Assembly (NCBI RefSeq): GCF_014635065.1
Contig: NZ_BMCG01000002.1
Location: 124,001-188,000, forward strand
Direction of reading: 5' to 3'
Origin: Oxalicibacterium flavum
Lineage (GTDB): Bacteria > Pseudomonadota > Gammaproteobacteria > Burkholderiales > Burkholderiaceae_D
DNA: 64,000 nt
The notes beneath the pieces are model-generated. The model was not told the origin of the DNA. It searched no databases and saw nothing but the letters and a program-made list of their open reading frames with translations. Below are positions 25,828 through 37,640 of the stretch, piece by piece. The position numbers and the translations under genes are program-made. Position 1 is the first letter of the stretch. The number at the start of each line of letters is the position of its first letter.

Positions 25828-27192
25828 ATGTACAGGGTATTGCTTTCGCTGGGCATGGCGTGCGCGCTGTTGCCCTTCATTCCGCGCCACGCGATGGCGC
25901 AGGCAGGCGAGCCGCCTGCGCCGCCTGCCTATGATCTCAACCATGTTCTTGAACCTGCGCCGACGCGTCCGTCCGCGCTGCCGCCGGTCGAGACCATCGG
26001 CCTGCAGCAGGCCCTCGATCTGGCGCTGGCTGCCAGTCCGGAACTGTCGGCCGCACGGCATGAATCGGACGCGGTCGCCGCGACGATCCGACAAGCTGGC
26101 CTGATCCCCAATCCCTCGGTCAGCATGGGCATCGAGGATACGCGGCGCGACACGCGCACCAGCACGCTCGAGATCAGCCAGCCGATCGAACTCGGCGGCA
26201 AGCGCGCCGCGCGCGTGACCGCCGCCACACGCGCGCACGAGGCGGCGCAGGCCGAACTGTTGGGCCGCCAGGCCGACGTGCGCGCCGCCGTCATCACCGC
26301 CTTCTTCACCGTCCTGCATGCGCAGGAACGCCTGGAGCTGGCCGAGGCCTCGCTCGACATCGCGCGCCGCGGCAGCGAGATCGCGGGCAAGCGCGTCAAG
26401 GCCGGCAAGGTGTCGCCGGTGGAAGAGACACGCGCGCGCATCGCCGAGGCCGGTGTGCGGCTGGAGGCCAACCAGGCAGCCGGCGAGCTCGCGGTGGCGC
26501 GCCGCAAGCTGGCCGCCACCTGGGGCCGCGGCCAGCCGCATTTCGCGCGGGCCGACGGCCGCATGACGGCGCTGCCGGAACTGCCCGCACTGGCGACGAT
26601 GGAAGCGCAGCTGGACGCGTCGCCCGCAATGCAGCGTGCCCGCGCCGAGGTGCAGCGCTGGGAAGCCGTCAGCGATCTCGAAAAGCGCAAGCGCACGCCC
26701 GATCTCACCGTGAGCTTCGGCGTGCAGCGCGAGGCCGAGCTCGGGCGCAACCAGGGCCTGATCGGCGTATCGATTCCATTACCGCTGTTCGACCGCAACC
26801 AGGGCAACCTGCTGGAAGCCCTGCGCCGCACCGACAAGGCGCGCGACGAGCTGCAGGCCGCCAGCCTGCGGCTGGATGGCGACCTGGCGCAGGCGCATGA
26901 ACGGCTGAACCAGGCGCGCATCCAGGCCGGCACGCTGGAGCGCGAGGTGCTGCCGGCCGCCCAGAGTGCCTACGATGCGGCGGCCAAAGGCTTCGAGTTC
27001 GGCAAGTTCGACTTCCTCGACGTGCTCGACGCACAGCGCACCTTGCTGCAGGCGCGCTCCCAGTATCTGCGCGCCCTGGCCGAGGCGCACACGGCCGCGG
27101 CCGAAATCGAGCGCCTGCTCGGCAGCGCCGCGCCATCCCCGATTCCCGCATCGCCGCATGGCGATGCCATCCCGCATAGCGCAGGACGATGA
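25828..27192 (+). CDS. czcC: Outer-membrane factor of CzcCBA heavy-metal efflux (TolC family)
   Basis: Outer-membrane/periplasmic channel of a tripartite metal exporter. The 454 aa protein has a signal peptide (MYRVLLSLGMACALLPFIP, cleavage near AMAQA) and two OEP repeats of long helices; family phrases include LIPNPSVSMGIED, ISQPIELGGKR, GVSIPLPLFDRNQGN and GKFDFLDVLDAQRTLL. CAGGAG precedes the ATG by seven bases. The stop overlaps the czcB start (ATGA), showing translational coupling within czcCBA. Confidence 0.92.
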   Translation: MYRVLLSLGMACALLPFIPRHAMAQAGEPPAPPAYDLNHVLEPAPTRPSALPPVETIGLQQALDLALAASPELSAARHESDAVAATIRQAGLIPNPSVSMGIEDTRRDTRTSTLEISQPIELGGKRAARVTAATRAHEAAQAELLGRQADVRAAVITAFFTVLHAQERLELAEASLDIARRGSEIAGKRVKAGKVSPVEETRARIAEAGVRLEANQAAGELAVARRKLAATWGRGQPHFARADGRMTALPELPALATMEAQLDASPAMQRARAEVQRWEAVSDLEKRKRTPDLTVSFGVQREAELGRNQGLIGVSIPLPLFDRNQGNLLEALRRTDKARDELQAASLRLDGDLAQAHERLNQARIQAGTLEREVLPAAQSAYDAAAKGFEFGKFDFLDVLDAQRTLLQARSQYLRALAEAHTAAAEIERLLGSAAPSPIPASPHGDAIPHSAGR

Positions 27193-28487
27193 ACATGAAA
27201 AACACACTGAACAAGAAACAGACGCTGGCCATTGCCATCATCCTCGTGGTCGGCCTGCTGCTGGGCGGGCTGATCCTGCTGAGCGATCGACAGTCCGCAT
27301 CGGAAAACGGCCATGCGCATGAGCATGGCAAACAGGAGCATGCCGATGACGACCATGATCATGGCGAGCATGCGCACGACGATGACGATGACGGTCACGA
27401 CCACGGTGACGAGAAAGAGGGCAAACCGGCTCCTGCGAAGGAAGAAGGTCACGCCGACGACAAGGTGGCGATGAGCGCTGCGCAGATAAGCGCCGCCGCC
27501 ATCCGTATCCTGGCGGCCGACCATGCGCTGATCCGCACCGTTTCCACGCTGCCCGGCGAAATCCGCTTCAATGACGATCGCACCGCGCACATCGTGCCGC
27601 GCGTGGCCGGCGTCGTGCAGAGCGTGCCGGCCAACCTCGGGCAGCAGGTGAAGAAGGGCGAGGTGATGGCCGTGATGGCGAGCACCGCGGTGTCGGAACA
27701 GCGCAGCGAACTGCTGGCGGCGCAGAAGCGGCTGACTCTCGCGCGACTGACCTGGGAGCGCGAAAAGACGCTGTGGGAAGAAAAGATTTCGGCCGAGCAG
27801 GATTTCCTGCAGGCGCGCCAGGCGGTTCAGGAAGCCGAGATTGCGGTGCAGAACGCGCGCCAGAAACTGGCGGCCATCGGCGCCGCGACCGATGCGCGGG
27901 ATGCGCTGAACCGCTATGAAATCCGTGCGCCATTCGACGGCATCGTGGTCGAGAAACACATCTCGCTGGGCGAGGCGCTGAAGGAGGACGCCGCCGTCTT
28001 CACGCTGTCCGATCTATCGACCGTGTGGGCCGAGATCGCGGTGCCGGCCGGCGACCTCGATCGCGTGCGCGTGGGCGAGAAGGTCACGGTCAAGGCCGAT
28101 GCCTTTGATTCCTCCGCCAGCGGCACGGTGGCGCACGTGGGTTCGCTGCTCGGCGCGCAGACGCGTACCGCGACCGCGCGCGTGACGCTCGCCAATCCGA
28201 AGGGAAGCTGGCGTCCGGGTCTGTTCGTCACGGTCGAAGTGCTGACCGGCGAAGCCGAAGTGCCGGTCGCCGTCACGCGCGAGGCCGTGCATCGCATGGA
28301 AGGGCGCGACACGGTCTTCGTGCGCACCGCCGACGGTTTCGCCGCGCAGACGGTCAGGCTCGGGCGCAGCGACGGCCGCATGATCGAGATCGTCGAGGGC
28401 CTGCAGGCCGGCACCGAATACGCGGCCGACAACAGCTTCGTCGTGCGCTCCGAGCTCGGCAAGGCCGGCGCCGAACACGCGCACTGA
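27189..28487 (+). CDS. czcB: Periplasmic adaptor subunit of CzcCBA efflux
   Basis: Membrane-fusion protein that links the RND pump CzcA to CzcC. The 432 aa protein has an N-terminal membrane anchor (about 10-30), a striking His/Asp/Glu-rich stretch (about residues 38-95, many HDHGEH-type repeats) likely to bind metal, then lipoyl-like (GRVxPRVAGVVQSV-type; here HIVPRVAGVVQSVPANLG), coiled-coil (RSELLAAQKRLTLARLTWER) and beta-barrel domains. It overlaps czcC by four bases and precedes czcA by 12 bases. Confidence 0.92.
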   Translation: MNMKNTLNKKQTLAIAIILVVGLLLGGLILLSDRQSASENGHAHEHGKQEHADDDHDHGEHAHDDDDDGHDHGDEKEGKPAPAKEEGHADDKVAMSAAQISAAAIRILAADHALIRTVSTLPGEIRFNDDRTAHIVPRVAGVVQSVPANLGQQVKKGEVMAVMASTAVSEQRSELLAAQKRLTLARLTWEREKTLWEEKISAEQDFLQARQAVQEAEIAVQNARQKLAAIGAATDARDALNRYEIRAPFDGIVVEKHISLGEALKEDAAVFTLSDLSTVWAEIAVPAGDLDRVRVGEKVTVKADAFDSSASGTVAHVGSLLGAQTRTATARVTLANPKGSWRPGLFVTVEVLTGEAEVPVAVTREAVHRMEGRDTVFVRTADGFAAQTVRLGRSDGRMIEIVEGLQAGTEYAADNSFVVRSELGKAGAEHAH

Positions 28488-31634
<3,147 letters not shown>

Positions 31635-31697
31635 GGGAAAAATCGCGGAGAAATAGCGGGGAAATCGGCCTGTCCATGCGTTTTCGCGCGTTTTCAT

Positions 31698-31749
31698 TTG
31701 CGGGCGGCGGCGATTCTCTTTAGAATGGCAACGATAATTGTTCTCATTA
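31698..31749 (+). promoter_or_regulatory. Promoter with Fur box upstream of the DUF4198-PepSY operon
   Basis: TTGCGG (31698-31703) and TAGAAT (31721-31726) with a 17-base spacer give a sigma-70-like promoter starting near 31733. GATAATTGTTCTCATTA at 31733-31749 overlaps the start; as a 7-1-7 Fur motif (31732-31746) it matches 12 of 15 positions. Iron-bound Fur should block this promoter. Confidence 0.75.
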
Positions 31750-31814
31750 AAAACGAGGGCGGCGGGCATCGGCTCGCCGTCTTTCTTTCATCTCCTCCAG
31801 AAAAGGATGCTTCC

Positions 31815-32534
31815 ATGAAACGACTCGCTCTGCTGCCCCTGGTTTCCGCACTGCTGTTCGCCGGTTCCGCCCAAGCCCACCAGGTCTGGCTCGAACAGAA
31901 CGACAAGGGTGCCAACCTGTACTTCGGTGAATTCGGCGACAACCTGCGCGAAGCCTCGCCGGGCCTGCTCGACAAGTTCGTCAAGCCGACCGCCACGCTG
32001 GCAGGCGCCAAGGGCGAGCAGCAGCTGTCGCTGAACAAGACGTCCAACGCGTTTGCGCTGTCGGGCCGCGCCGGCAAGAACGAAACCATCTTCGCCGAGG
32101 AAGCTTCCTATCCGGTGATCGAGCGCAAGGACGGCGACAAGGTCGTCTCGCGCATGGTGTGGACGCCGGCTGCGCGCCTGGTGACTTCCAATGCCGCCGT
32201 CGAACCCAAGCTGACGCTGGACATCGTGCCGACCGGCAAGGAAGGCGAATTCAAGGTCACCTACAAGGGCGAGCCGCTGGCCAAGACCAAGGTCGGCATC
32301 ATCGTGCAGTCAGGCTGGGGCAAGGAAGGCTGGACCGACGAGCAGGGCATCGTGAGCTTCGACCGTCCGTGGCAGGGCACCTACGTGCTGGAAGTCCACC
32401 ACACCGACAAGACGCCGGGCGAGCGCAACGGCGAGAAGTATGACGTCGCCAGCTTCGTCACCACGCTGTCGCTGAACCAGCCAAGCGGCCTCAAGGCCGT
32501 GCCGGCAGGTCCGGCCGCCACGCCCAACAAGTAA
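31815..32534 (+). CDS. DUF4198 periplasmic protein of iron-regulated operon
   Basis: Exported protein of 239 aa with a clear signal peptide (MKRLALLPLVSALLFAGSAQ, cleavage at AQA-H) and a DUF4198 fold: HQVWLEQ directly after cleavage, then beta-rich sequence ending in a carboxypeptidase-regulatory-like segment (GEPLAKTKVGIIVQSGWGKEG, WTDEQGIVSFDRPWQGTYVLEVHHTD). A mature N-terminal His and the later HH pair are possible metal ligands. Related proteins accompany TonB-dependent receptors and NikM-type metal uptake. AAGGA lies upstream of the ATG at 31815. First gene of a four-gene unit under a Fur box. Confidence 0.8.
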   Translation: MKRLALLPLVSALLFAGSAQAHQVWLEQNDKGANLYFGEFGDNLREASPGLLDKFVKPTATLAGAKGEQQLSLNKTSNAFALSGRAGKNETIFAEEASYPVIERKDGDKVVSRMVWTPAARLVTSNAAVEPKLTLDIVPTGKEGEFKVTYKGEPLAKTKVGIIVQSGWGKEGWTDEQGIVSFDRPWQGTYVLEVHHTDKTPGERNGEKYDVASFVTTLSLNQPSGLKAVPAGPAATPNK

Positions 32535-32555
32535 GCAGCGAGCAGCCGGAACAAG

Positions 32556-32846
32556 ATGAAAGCGAACGAAGGATTGCGCTACCGCCTCGGCGTGGCGTCG
32601 CGTGCGGTGGCCGCCATCATCGGCGGCTATGCGCTGGCGGCGGCCGCCACGGCGTTCATGGCGCTGACCCTGCCGATGGCGCGGGCGGATGCGGTACTGA
32701 CCGCCACGCTGCTGTCGTTCACGGTCTATGTCTGCGCGGTGGTCTGGGTATTCGCGGCGCGTGATGCGCTGCGGGCCTGGCTCGGCATCGGCATTCCGGC
32801 GCTGCTGCTGGGAATGGGCGTCATGGCTTTGCGGAGTACGGCATGA
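32556..32846 (+). CDS. DUF3649 small membrane protein
   Basis: A 96 aa protein with three hydrophobic helices and the DUF3649 pattern (RYRLGVASRAVAAIIGGYALAAA at the start is shared by the family; arginine-bounded helices; ends LGMGVMALRS). Family members occur in iron/siderophore-uptake operons next to PepSY and DUF3325 proteins; biochemical role unknown. It lies 21 bases after the DUF4198 gene and its stop overlaps the next start (ATGA). Confidence 0.75.
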   Translation: MKANEGLRYRLGVASRAVAAIIGGYALAAAATAFMALTLPMARADAVLTATLLSFTVYVCAVVWVFAARDALRAWLGIGIPALLLGMGVMALRSTA

Positions 32847-34534
32847 AGGAAGGTTTCCGCCAGTCGATGGCGTGGCTGCACACGTGGTCGGGACTGCTGG
32901 TGTGCTGGATATTGCTGCTGGTGTTCTCGGCCGGTACGGCTGCCTATTACCGCGACGAGGTTTCGCTGTGGATGAAGCCCGAGCTGCACGAGGCGGCCAT
33001 GACGCCGGTACCGGTTGAGGTCGCGATCGAGAAGGCAGTGCACGTGCTGGAACGCGATGCAGCCGGCGTGCCGCGCTGGTTCATCAGCGCGCCCAGCGAA
33101 CGCAATCCTTCCGTGTCCGTCGGCTGGTTCACGCCGCCGCCTCCGGGCGAAAAAGGCCGCGGCAAGTTCGAAAGCCGCGAGCTCAATCCCGCCACCGGCG
33201 AGGAACTCGGCGAAGCGCGCGACACGCGCGGCGGCGATTTCCTCTATCGCCTGCATTTCGATCTGCACTACATGCCGGCGGTGTGGGCACGCTGGATCGT
33301 CGGCTTCTGCGCGATGTTCATGCTGGCTGCCATCATCAGCGGCGTCATCACGCACAAGCGCATCTTCAAGGATTTCTTCACCTTCCGTCCCAAGAAGGGG
33401 CAGCGCTCCTGGCTGGACGCGCACAACGCGGTGGCCGTGCTGGCACTGCCGTACCACCTGATGATCACCTATACCGGGCTGATCACGTTGATGTTCCTCT
33501 ACATGCCGATCGGCGCGCAGGTTGCCTACAACGGTGATGAAAAGACCTTCTTCGCCGAAGTCTTCCCGAATGCCGAGAACAAGAAACCGGCTGGCGTCGC
33601 CGTGCCGCTGGCGCCGCTCGGGCCGATGATCGCGCAGGCGCAGAAGCACTGGGGCGGCGGCGAGGTTGACCGCATCACCGTCAACAACGCGGGCGATGCC
33701 AACGCGACCGTCAACATCTCGCGCCAGCTCGGGCCCAAGCTGTCCTACCTGCGGCAGGCCGTGCAGTTCGATGGCGCGAGCGGCGCCTTGATCGCCACCA
33801 CCGGTGATACGCCGAGCGGCGCCGCCGAATCGCGCGGCGTGCTGATGGGCCTGCACATTGCCCACTTTGCCGACAGCTGGCTGCGCTTCCTGTTCTTCCT
33901 GTGCGGCCTGGCCGGCTGCGCGATGGTCGCAACCGGCGCCTTGCTGTGGGCGGTCAAGAAGCGCCAGGAATACGCGAAGGTGCTGGCCAAGGGCGGCCGT
34001 ATCGGCTTCGGCCTGCGCTTGGTCGAGGCGCTCAACATCGGTGCCATTGCCGGCCTGCCGATCGCCTACGCGAGCTATTTCTGGGCCAACCGCCTGCTGC
34101 CGGTCGGCATCGACAAGCGGCCGGAAACCGAAATCGCCAGCTTCTTCATCGCCTGGGCCGTCGTCGCGCTGCTGGCGCAGATACGGCCCACGCGCGGCAT
34201 GTGGCAGATCATGCTCGGCATCGGCGGCGCGATGTTCGTCGGCCTGCCGCTGCTGAACGTCTTCACCACCGATTCGCATCTGGGCATCACGCTGCTGCAG
34301 GGCAAAGGACCGTGGCCGGTGGTCGGTTTCGATCTGTTCGCGCTGGTGTTCGGCATCGCGCTGTTCTATGCGGTGCGCCATCTGCAGAAAAAGAAGAGTG
34401 CGATGAAGCCGGTCGCCAAGGCGCGCCCGCAGACGGCGGCACCGACCGCCAAGGCAGCGCCTGTCGCCGCTTCGGCCGGATCGAAACCGACGCCGGCCGA
34501 TGGTGACGATCTGGTGCCGCGGGAGGCGACATGA
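32843..34534 (+). CDS. PepSY-domain transmembrane protein (PiuB-like, iron-uptake associated)
   Basis: Inner-membrane protein of 563 aa with the PepSY-associated TM architecture: an N-terminal helix (SMAWLHTWSGLLVCWILLLV) whose HTWSG motif is diagnostic, periplasmic PepSY-like region, a second block with HFDLHYMP, helix, WLDAHNAVAVLALPYHLMITYTG with conserved His residues, and further C-terminal helices. Such proteins (PiuB, FsrB, ViuB-neighbour types) are implicated in ferric-siderophore reduction; the conserved membrane His could bind haem. Starts 4 bases inside the previous gene and overlaps the next by 4 bases. The last 60 residues are a charged, Ala/Pro-rich cytoplasmic tail. Confidence 0.85.
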   Translation: MKEGFRQSMAWLHTWSGLLVCWILLLVFSAGTAAYYRDEVSLWMKPELHEAAMTPVPVEVAIEKAVHVLERDAAGVPRWFISAPSERNPSVSVGWFTPPPPGEKGRGKFESRELNPATGEELGEARDTRGGDFLYRLHFDLHYMPAVWARWIVGFCAMFMLAAIISGVITHKRIFKDFFTFRPKKGQRSWLDAHNAVAVLALPYHLMITYTGLITLMFLYMPIGAQVAYNGDEKTFFAEVFPNAENKKPAGVAVPLAPLGPMIAQAQKHWGGGEVDRITVNNAGDANATVNISRQLGPKLSYLRQAVQFDGASGALIATTGDTPSGAAESRGVLMGLHIAHFADSWLRFLFFLCGLAGCAMVATGALLWAVKKRQEYAKVLAKGGRIGFGLRLVEALNIGAIAGLPIAYASYFWANRLLPVGIDKRPETEIASFFIAWAVVALLAQIRPTRGMWQIMLGIGGAMFVGLPLLNVFTTDSHLGITLLQGKGPWPVVGFDLFALVFGIALFYAVRHLQKKKSAMKPVAKARPQTAAPTAKAAPVAASAGSKPTPADGDDLVPREAT

Positions 34535-34884
34535 CGGCTTTCGGTTTCGTGACGGGCCTGGCTTTGGCCTACGGCGGCTGGACCGCGCTCAGCATCGGCA
34601 TGGATCGCCATTACGCCGACATCCACGGCCGCGGCAAGGAGCCCGACCAGAAAACACGCAAGGTCTGTCGCCTGCTCGGCACCGTTGCGCTGCTGCTGAC
34701 CTTTGCGGTCTGCGTGCGCCTGCAGGGCTGGACCGTCGGTTCCGTTTTGTGCCTGGGCACCATGACGGCCGGCGCCTTGCTGCTGGTGCTGTTGCTGACG
34801 TATGCGCCGCAGCGCGCGATCCGCACCGGGCAGCTGGCGGCGGTGGCGGCGGCGATCTTCGGGGTGATCTGGCTGGCCTGGTGA
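34531..34884 (+). CDS. DUF3325 small membrane protein
   Basis: A 117 aa protein with three to four hydrophobic helices and the DUF3325 signature GLALAYGGWTALSIGMDRHY near the start. Function unknown; in other proteobacteria it ends iron-regulated operons with PepSY and DUF3649 proteins, as here. Translation is coupled by the ATGA overlap with the PepSY gene. A strong terminator follows 14 bases after the stop. Confidence 0.78.
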   Translation: MTAFGFVTGLALAYGGWTALSIGMDRHYADIHGRGKEPDQKTRKVCRLLGTVALLLTFAVCVRLQGWTVGSVLCLGTMTAGALLLVLLLTYAPQRAIRTGQLAAVAAAIFGVIWLAW

Positions 34885-34897
34885 AAGGCTGATACAC

Positions 34898-34927
34898 AAA
34901 AAAGCGGGCTGCGGCCCGCTTTTTTTT
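34898..34927. terminator. Strong intrinsic terminator, probably bidirectional
   Basis: AAAAAAGCGGGC (34898-34909) pairs perfectly with GCCCGCTTTTTT (34914-34925) around a TGCG loop. It ends the Fur operon (+) and, with the A-run reading as T on the other strand, also the urt operon (-). Confidence 0.92.
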
Positions 34928-34940
34928 CGGCATCGAACGA

Positions 34941-35639
34941 TCAGACGGCCAGGTGCCGCTTCACATCCTCGCCATCCATCTGCGCGTGCGTGCCCGATGT
35001 CACTACCTCGCCACGCGACAGGACGACGAAATCATCGGCCAGTTCGTGTGCGAAGTCGAAATACTGTTCGCATAGCAGGATGCCGATGTCGCCGCGCTCG
35101 CGCAGCAGGCGGATCACGCGGCCGATGTCCTTGATGATGGACGGCTGGATGCCCTCGGTCGGCTCGTCGAGGATGATCAGCTTCGGATCCGCCAGCAGGG
35201 CGCGCGCGATCGCGAGTTGCTGCTGCTGGCCGCCGGACAGGTCGCCGCCGCGCCGGTGCAGCATTTCCTTCAGGACCGGAAACAGTTCATAGACTTCGCC
35301 GCGTATGGCAGACGCCTTGCGGCCGGACTTGGTTGCCATCCCCATCAGCAGGTTTTCCTCGACCGTCAGGCGCGCGAAGATTTCACGGCCCTGCGGCACG
35401 TAGGCGATGCCGAGCGCGGCGCGCTGGTGCGGCTTGAGCTTCGTGATGTCGCGGCCCTCGAGCGTGACGTTGCCGCGCGCGACGGGCAGCACGCCCATCA
35501 GGCACTTGAGCAGCGTGGTCTTGCCGACGCCGTTGCGTCCGAGCAGCGCCAGGCAGCGGCCTTTTTCGAGCGTCAGCGAGACGCCGCGCAGCGTGTGCGC
35601 CGCGCCGTAGTACTGGTTGAGTTGATCGACTTGCAGCAT
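34941..35639 (-). CDS. urtE: Urea ABC transporter ATP-binding subunit UrtE
   Basis: One of two ATPases of the urea/short-chain amide importer UrtABCDE. The 232 aa protein has Walker A GRNGVGKTT, signature LSGGQQQQLAIARAL, Walker B LIILDEPTEGIQPSII and H-loop residues around ILLCEQYFDFAHELADD. The QYYGAAHTLRGVSL and EGIQPSII phrases separate UrtE from LivF. Last gene of the operon; lies 16 bases after urtD. Confidence 0.94.
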   Translation of the reverse strand: MLQVDQLNQYYGAAHTLRGVSLTLEKGRCLALLGRNGVGKTTLLKCLMGVLPVARGNVTLEGRDITKLKPHQRAALGIAYVPQGREIFARLTVEENLLMGMATKSGRKASAIRGEVYELFPVLKEMLHRRGGDLSGGQQQQLAIARALLADPKLIILDEPTEGIQPSIIKDIGRVIRLLRERGDIGILLCEQYFDFAHELADDFVVLSRGEVVTSGTHAQMDGEDVKRHLAV

Positions 35640-35655
35640 GGTGGTCAGGTCTCCT

Positions 35656-36519
35656 TCAGCGTCCCAGATAGACTTCGATCACGCGCTCGTTGGCCTGCAC
35701 CTGCTGCATCGTGCCTTCGGCCAGCACCGATCCCTCGTGCAGCACGGTGATCTTGCCGCCTTGCGCGATCTCCTCGACGAAGCCCATGTCGTGCTCCACC
35801 ACCATGATCGAATGCTTGCCGCGCAACTCGTTGAGCAGTTCGGCAGTGCGTTCGGTCTCGGCGTCGGACATGCCGGCCACCGGCTCGTCGAGCAGCAGCA
35901 ACAGCGGCTCCTGCATCAGCAGCATGCCGATTTCCAGCCACTGCTTCTGACCGTGCGAGAGCAGGCCGGCGGCTCGACGCTCTTGCCCGTCGAGCCGGAT
36001 CAGCGTGAGGATGTCGGCGATCTTGTCGCGCTGCTCCCGGTTCAGGCGCGCGAACAGCGTGGTGCGCACGCGCTTGTCGGCCTTCATCGCGAGCTCGAGG
36101 TTCTCGAACACCGTATGCTGCTCGAACACGGTCGGCCGCTGGAACTTGCGGCCGATGCCCGCATGCGCGATCTCGTATTCGGTCATGCGCGTGAGGTCGA
36201 TGGTCTGTCCGAAGAACACGGTGCCCGAGGTCGGGCGCGTCTTGCCGGTGATGACGTCCATCATGGTGGTCTTGCCGGCCCCGTTGGGACCGATGATGCA
36301 GCGCAGTTCGCCGACCGAGATGTCGAGGTTGAGCTTGTTGATGGCCTTGAAGCCGTCGAAATCGACCGTGATGTCGTCCAGGTAAAGGATCGCGCCGTGC
36401 GCGGTATCGAGTCCCTGCGGCTTGACGCGGCCGTAGCTGGTTTCGCCCTGGTCGCCGGCACTGTCGATGCCGGCATCGATCGTGCGGCCCTGGTGGTCGA
36501 TGGGATGGGTGACCTTCAT
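35656..36519 (-). CDS. urtD: Urea ABC transporter ATP-binding subunit UrtD
   Basis: Second ATPase of the urea importer. Of 287 aa, the first 45 form a non-conserved hydrophilic extension; the ABC domain follows (ILYLDDITVDFDGFKAIN) with Walker A GPNGAGKTT, signature LSHGQKQWLEIGMLL (the UrtD/LivG-type variant) and Walker B LLLLDEPVAGMSD. The start at 36519 overlaps the urtC stop by four bases. The open frame extends far upstream across urtC but only this part is coding. Confidence 0.93.
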   Translation of the reverse strand: MKVTHPIDHQGRTIDAGIDSAGDQGETSYGRVKPQGLDTAHGAILYLDDITVDFDGFKAINKLNLDISVGELRCIIGPNGAGKTTMMDVITGKTRPTSGTVFFGQTIDLTRMTEYEIAHAGIGRKFQRPTVFEQHTVFENLELAMKADKRVRTTLFARLNREQRDKIADILTLIRLDGQERRAAGLLSHGQKQWLEIGMLLMQEPLLLLLDEPVAGMSDAETERTAELLNELRGKHSIMVVEHDMGFVEEIAQGGKITVLHEGSVLAEGTMQQVQANERVIEVYLGR

Positions 36520-37640
36520 GCCGTTTCTCCGTCCTTGATGCGTTTCTTCAGTTTCTGCACTACGCCGAGGATGCCCTGCGGCATGAACAGCGTGACGAGG
36601 ATGAAGATGAGTCCGAGCGCGTACAGCCACAGGTCCGGGAAGGCGGCGGTGAACCAGCTCTTCAGGCCGTTGACGCTGAAGGCGCCGATGATCGGTCCCA
36701 GCAGCGAGCCGCGCCCGCCGACCGCAGCCCAGATCACCATCTCGATCGAATTGGCCGGCGACATTTCGGATGGGTTGATGATGCCGACCTGCGGCACGTA
36801 GAGCGCGCCGGCGATGCCGCACAGCACGCCCGACAGCGTCCACACGAAGAGCTTGAACCACAGCGGGTTGTAGCCGATGAACATCAGGCGCGATTCCGAA
36901 TCGCGCACGCCCTGCAGCACGCGGCCCAGGCGCGAGGTCACGATGGCACGGCACAGCAGCAGCGAGCCGAGCAGGGCGGCCAGCGTGACGAGATACAGCA
37001 CGGCCTTGGTCTCGGGCGTGGTAATGGTGAAGCCGAGGATGCGCTTGAAGTCGGTGAAGCCGTTGTTGCCGCCGAAGCCGGTGTCGTTGCGGAAGAACAG
37101 CAGCATGAAGGCGAAGGTCATGGCCTGCGTGATGATCGAGAAATACACGCCCTTGATGCGCGAGCGGAACGCGAAGTAGCCGAACACGAAGGCCAGCAGT
37201 CCCGGCACCAGCACCACCAGCAGCATGGCGAACCAGAAGTGTTCGGTCATCCACCAGTACCACGGGTACTCGCTCCAGTTCAGGAACACCATGAAGTCCG
37301 GCAGATCGCTCTGATAGACGCCGTCGCGGCCGATTGCGCGCATCAGGTACATGCCGTGCATGTAGCCGCCGAGCGCGAAGAACACGCCGTGGCCGAGCGA
37401 CAGGATGCCGGTATAGCCCCAGACCAGGTCCAGCGCGAGCGCTGCCATCGCATAGCACATGAACTTGCCGATCAGGCCGACCGTGTAGCTCGACACGTGC
37501 AGCGGATGCTCGGGACCGAATGCCAGGTTCAGCAGCGGCAGGGCAGCCAGGATCACGCCGCAGACGACGATGGCGATCCATGCCGGGCGCGAGAACAGGG
37601 AAGAGAACGGAGAGGAAAACGAAGGTGCGTTCATGTTCAT
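36516..37640 (-). CDS. urtC: Urea ABC transporter permease UrtC
   Basis: Inner-membrane permease of the LivM type, 374 aa with about ten hydrophobic helices. Typical phrases are ALDLVWGYTGILSLGHGVFFALGGYMHGMYLMR, SRIKGVYFSIITQAMTFA and AVGGRGSLLGPIIGA, with an EAA-like cytoplasmic loop. Overlaps urtB (ATGA at 37637-37640) and urtD (36516-36519), so the four downstream genes are translationally coupled. Confidence 0.94.
   Translation of the reverse strand: MNMNAPSFSSPFSSLFSRPAWIAIVVCGVILAALPLLNLAFGPEHPLHVSSYTVGLIGKFMCYAMAALALDLVWGYTGILSLGHGVFFALGGYMHGMYLMRAIGRDGVYQSDLPDFMVFLNWSEYPWYWWMTEHFWFAMLLVVLVPGLLAFVFGYFAFRSRIKGVYFSIITQAMTFAFMLLFFRNDTGFGGNNGFTDFKRILGFTITTPETKAVLYLVTLAALLGSLLLCRAIVTSRLGRVLQGVRDSESRLMFIGYNPLWFKLFVWTLSGVLCGIAGALYVPQVGIINPSEMSPANSIEMVIWAAVGGRGSLLGPIIGAFSVNGLKSWFTAAFPDLWLYALGLIFILVTLFMPQGILGVVQKLKKRIKDGETA

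Noticed and set aside
27300..27480. Repeat array or CRISPR-like region in czcB
   Set aside because: The repetitive CAT/GAC pattern encodes the His/Asp-rich metal-binding stretch of CzcB and has no regular repeat-spacer structure.
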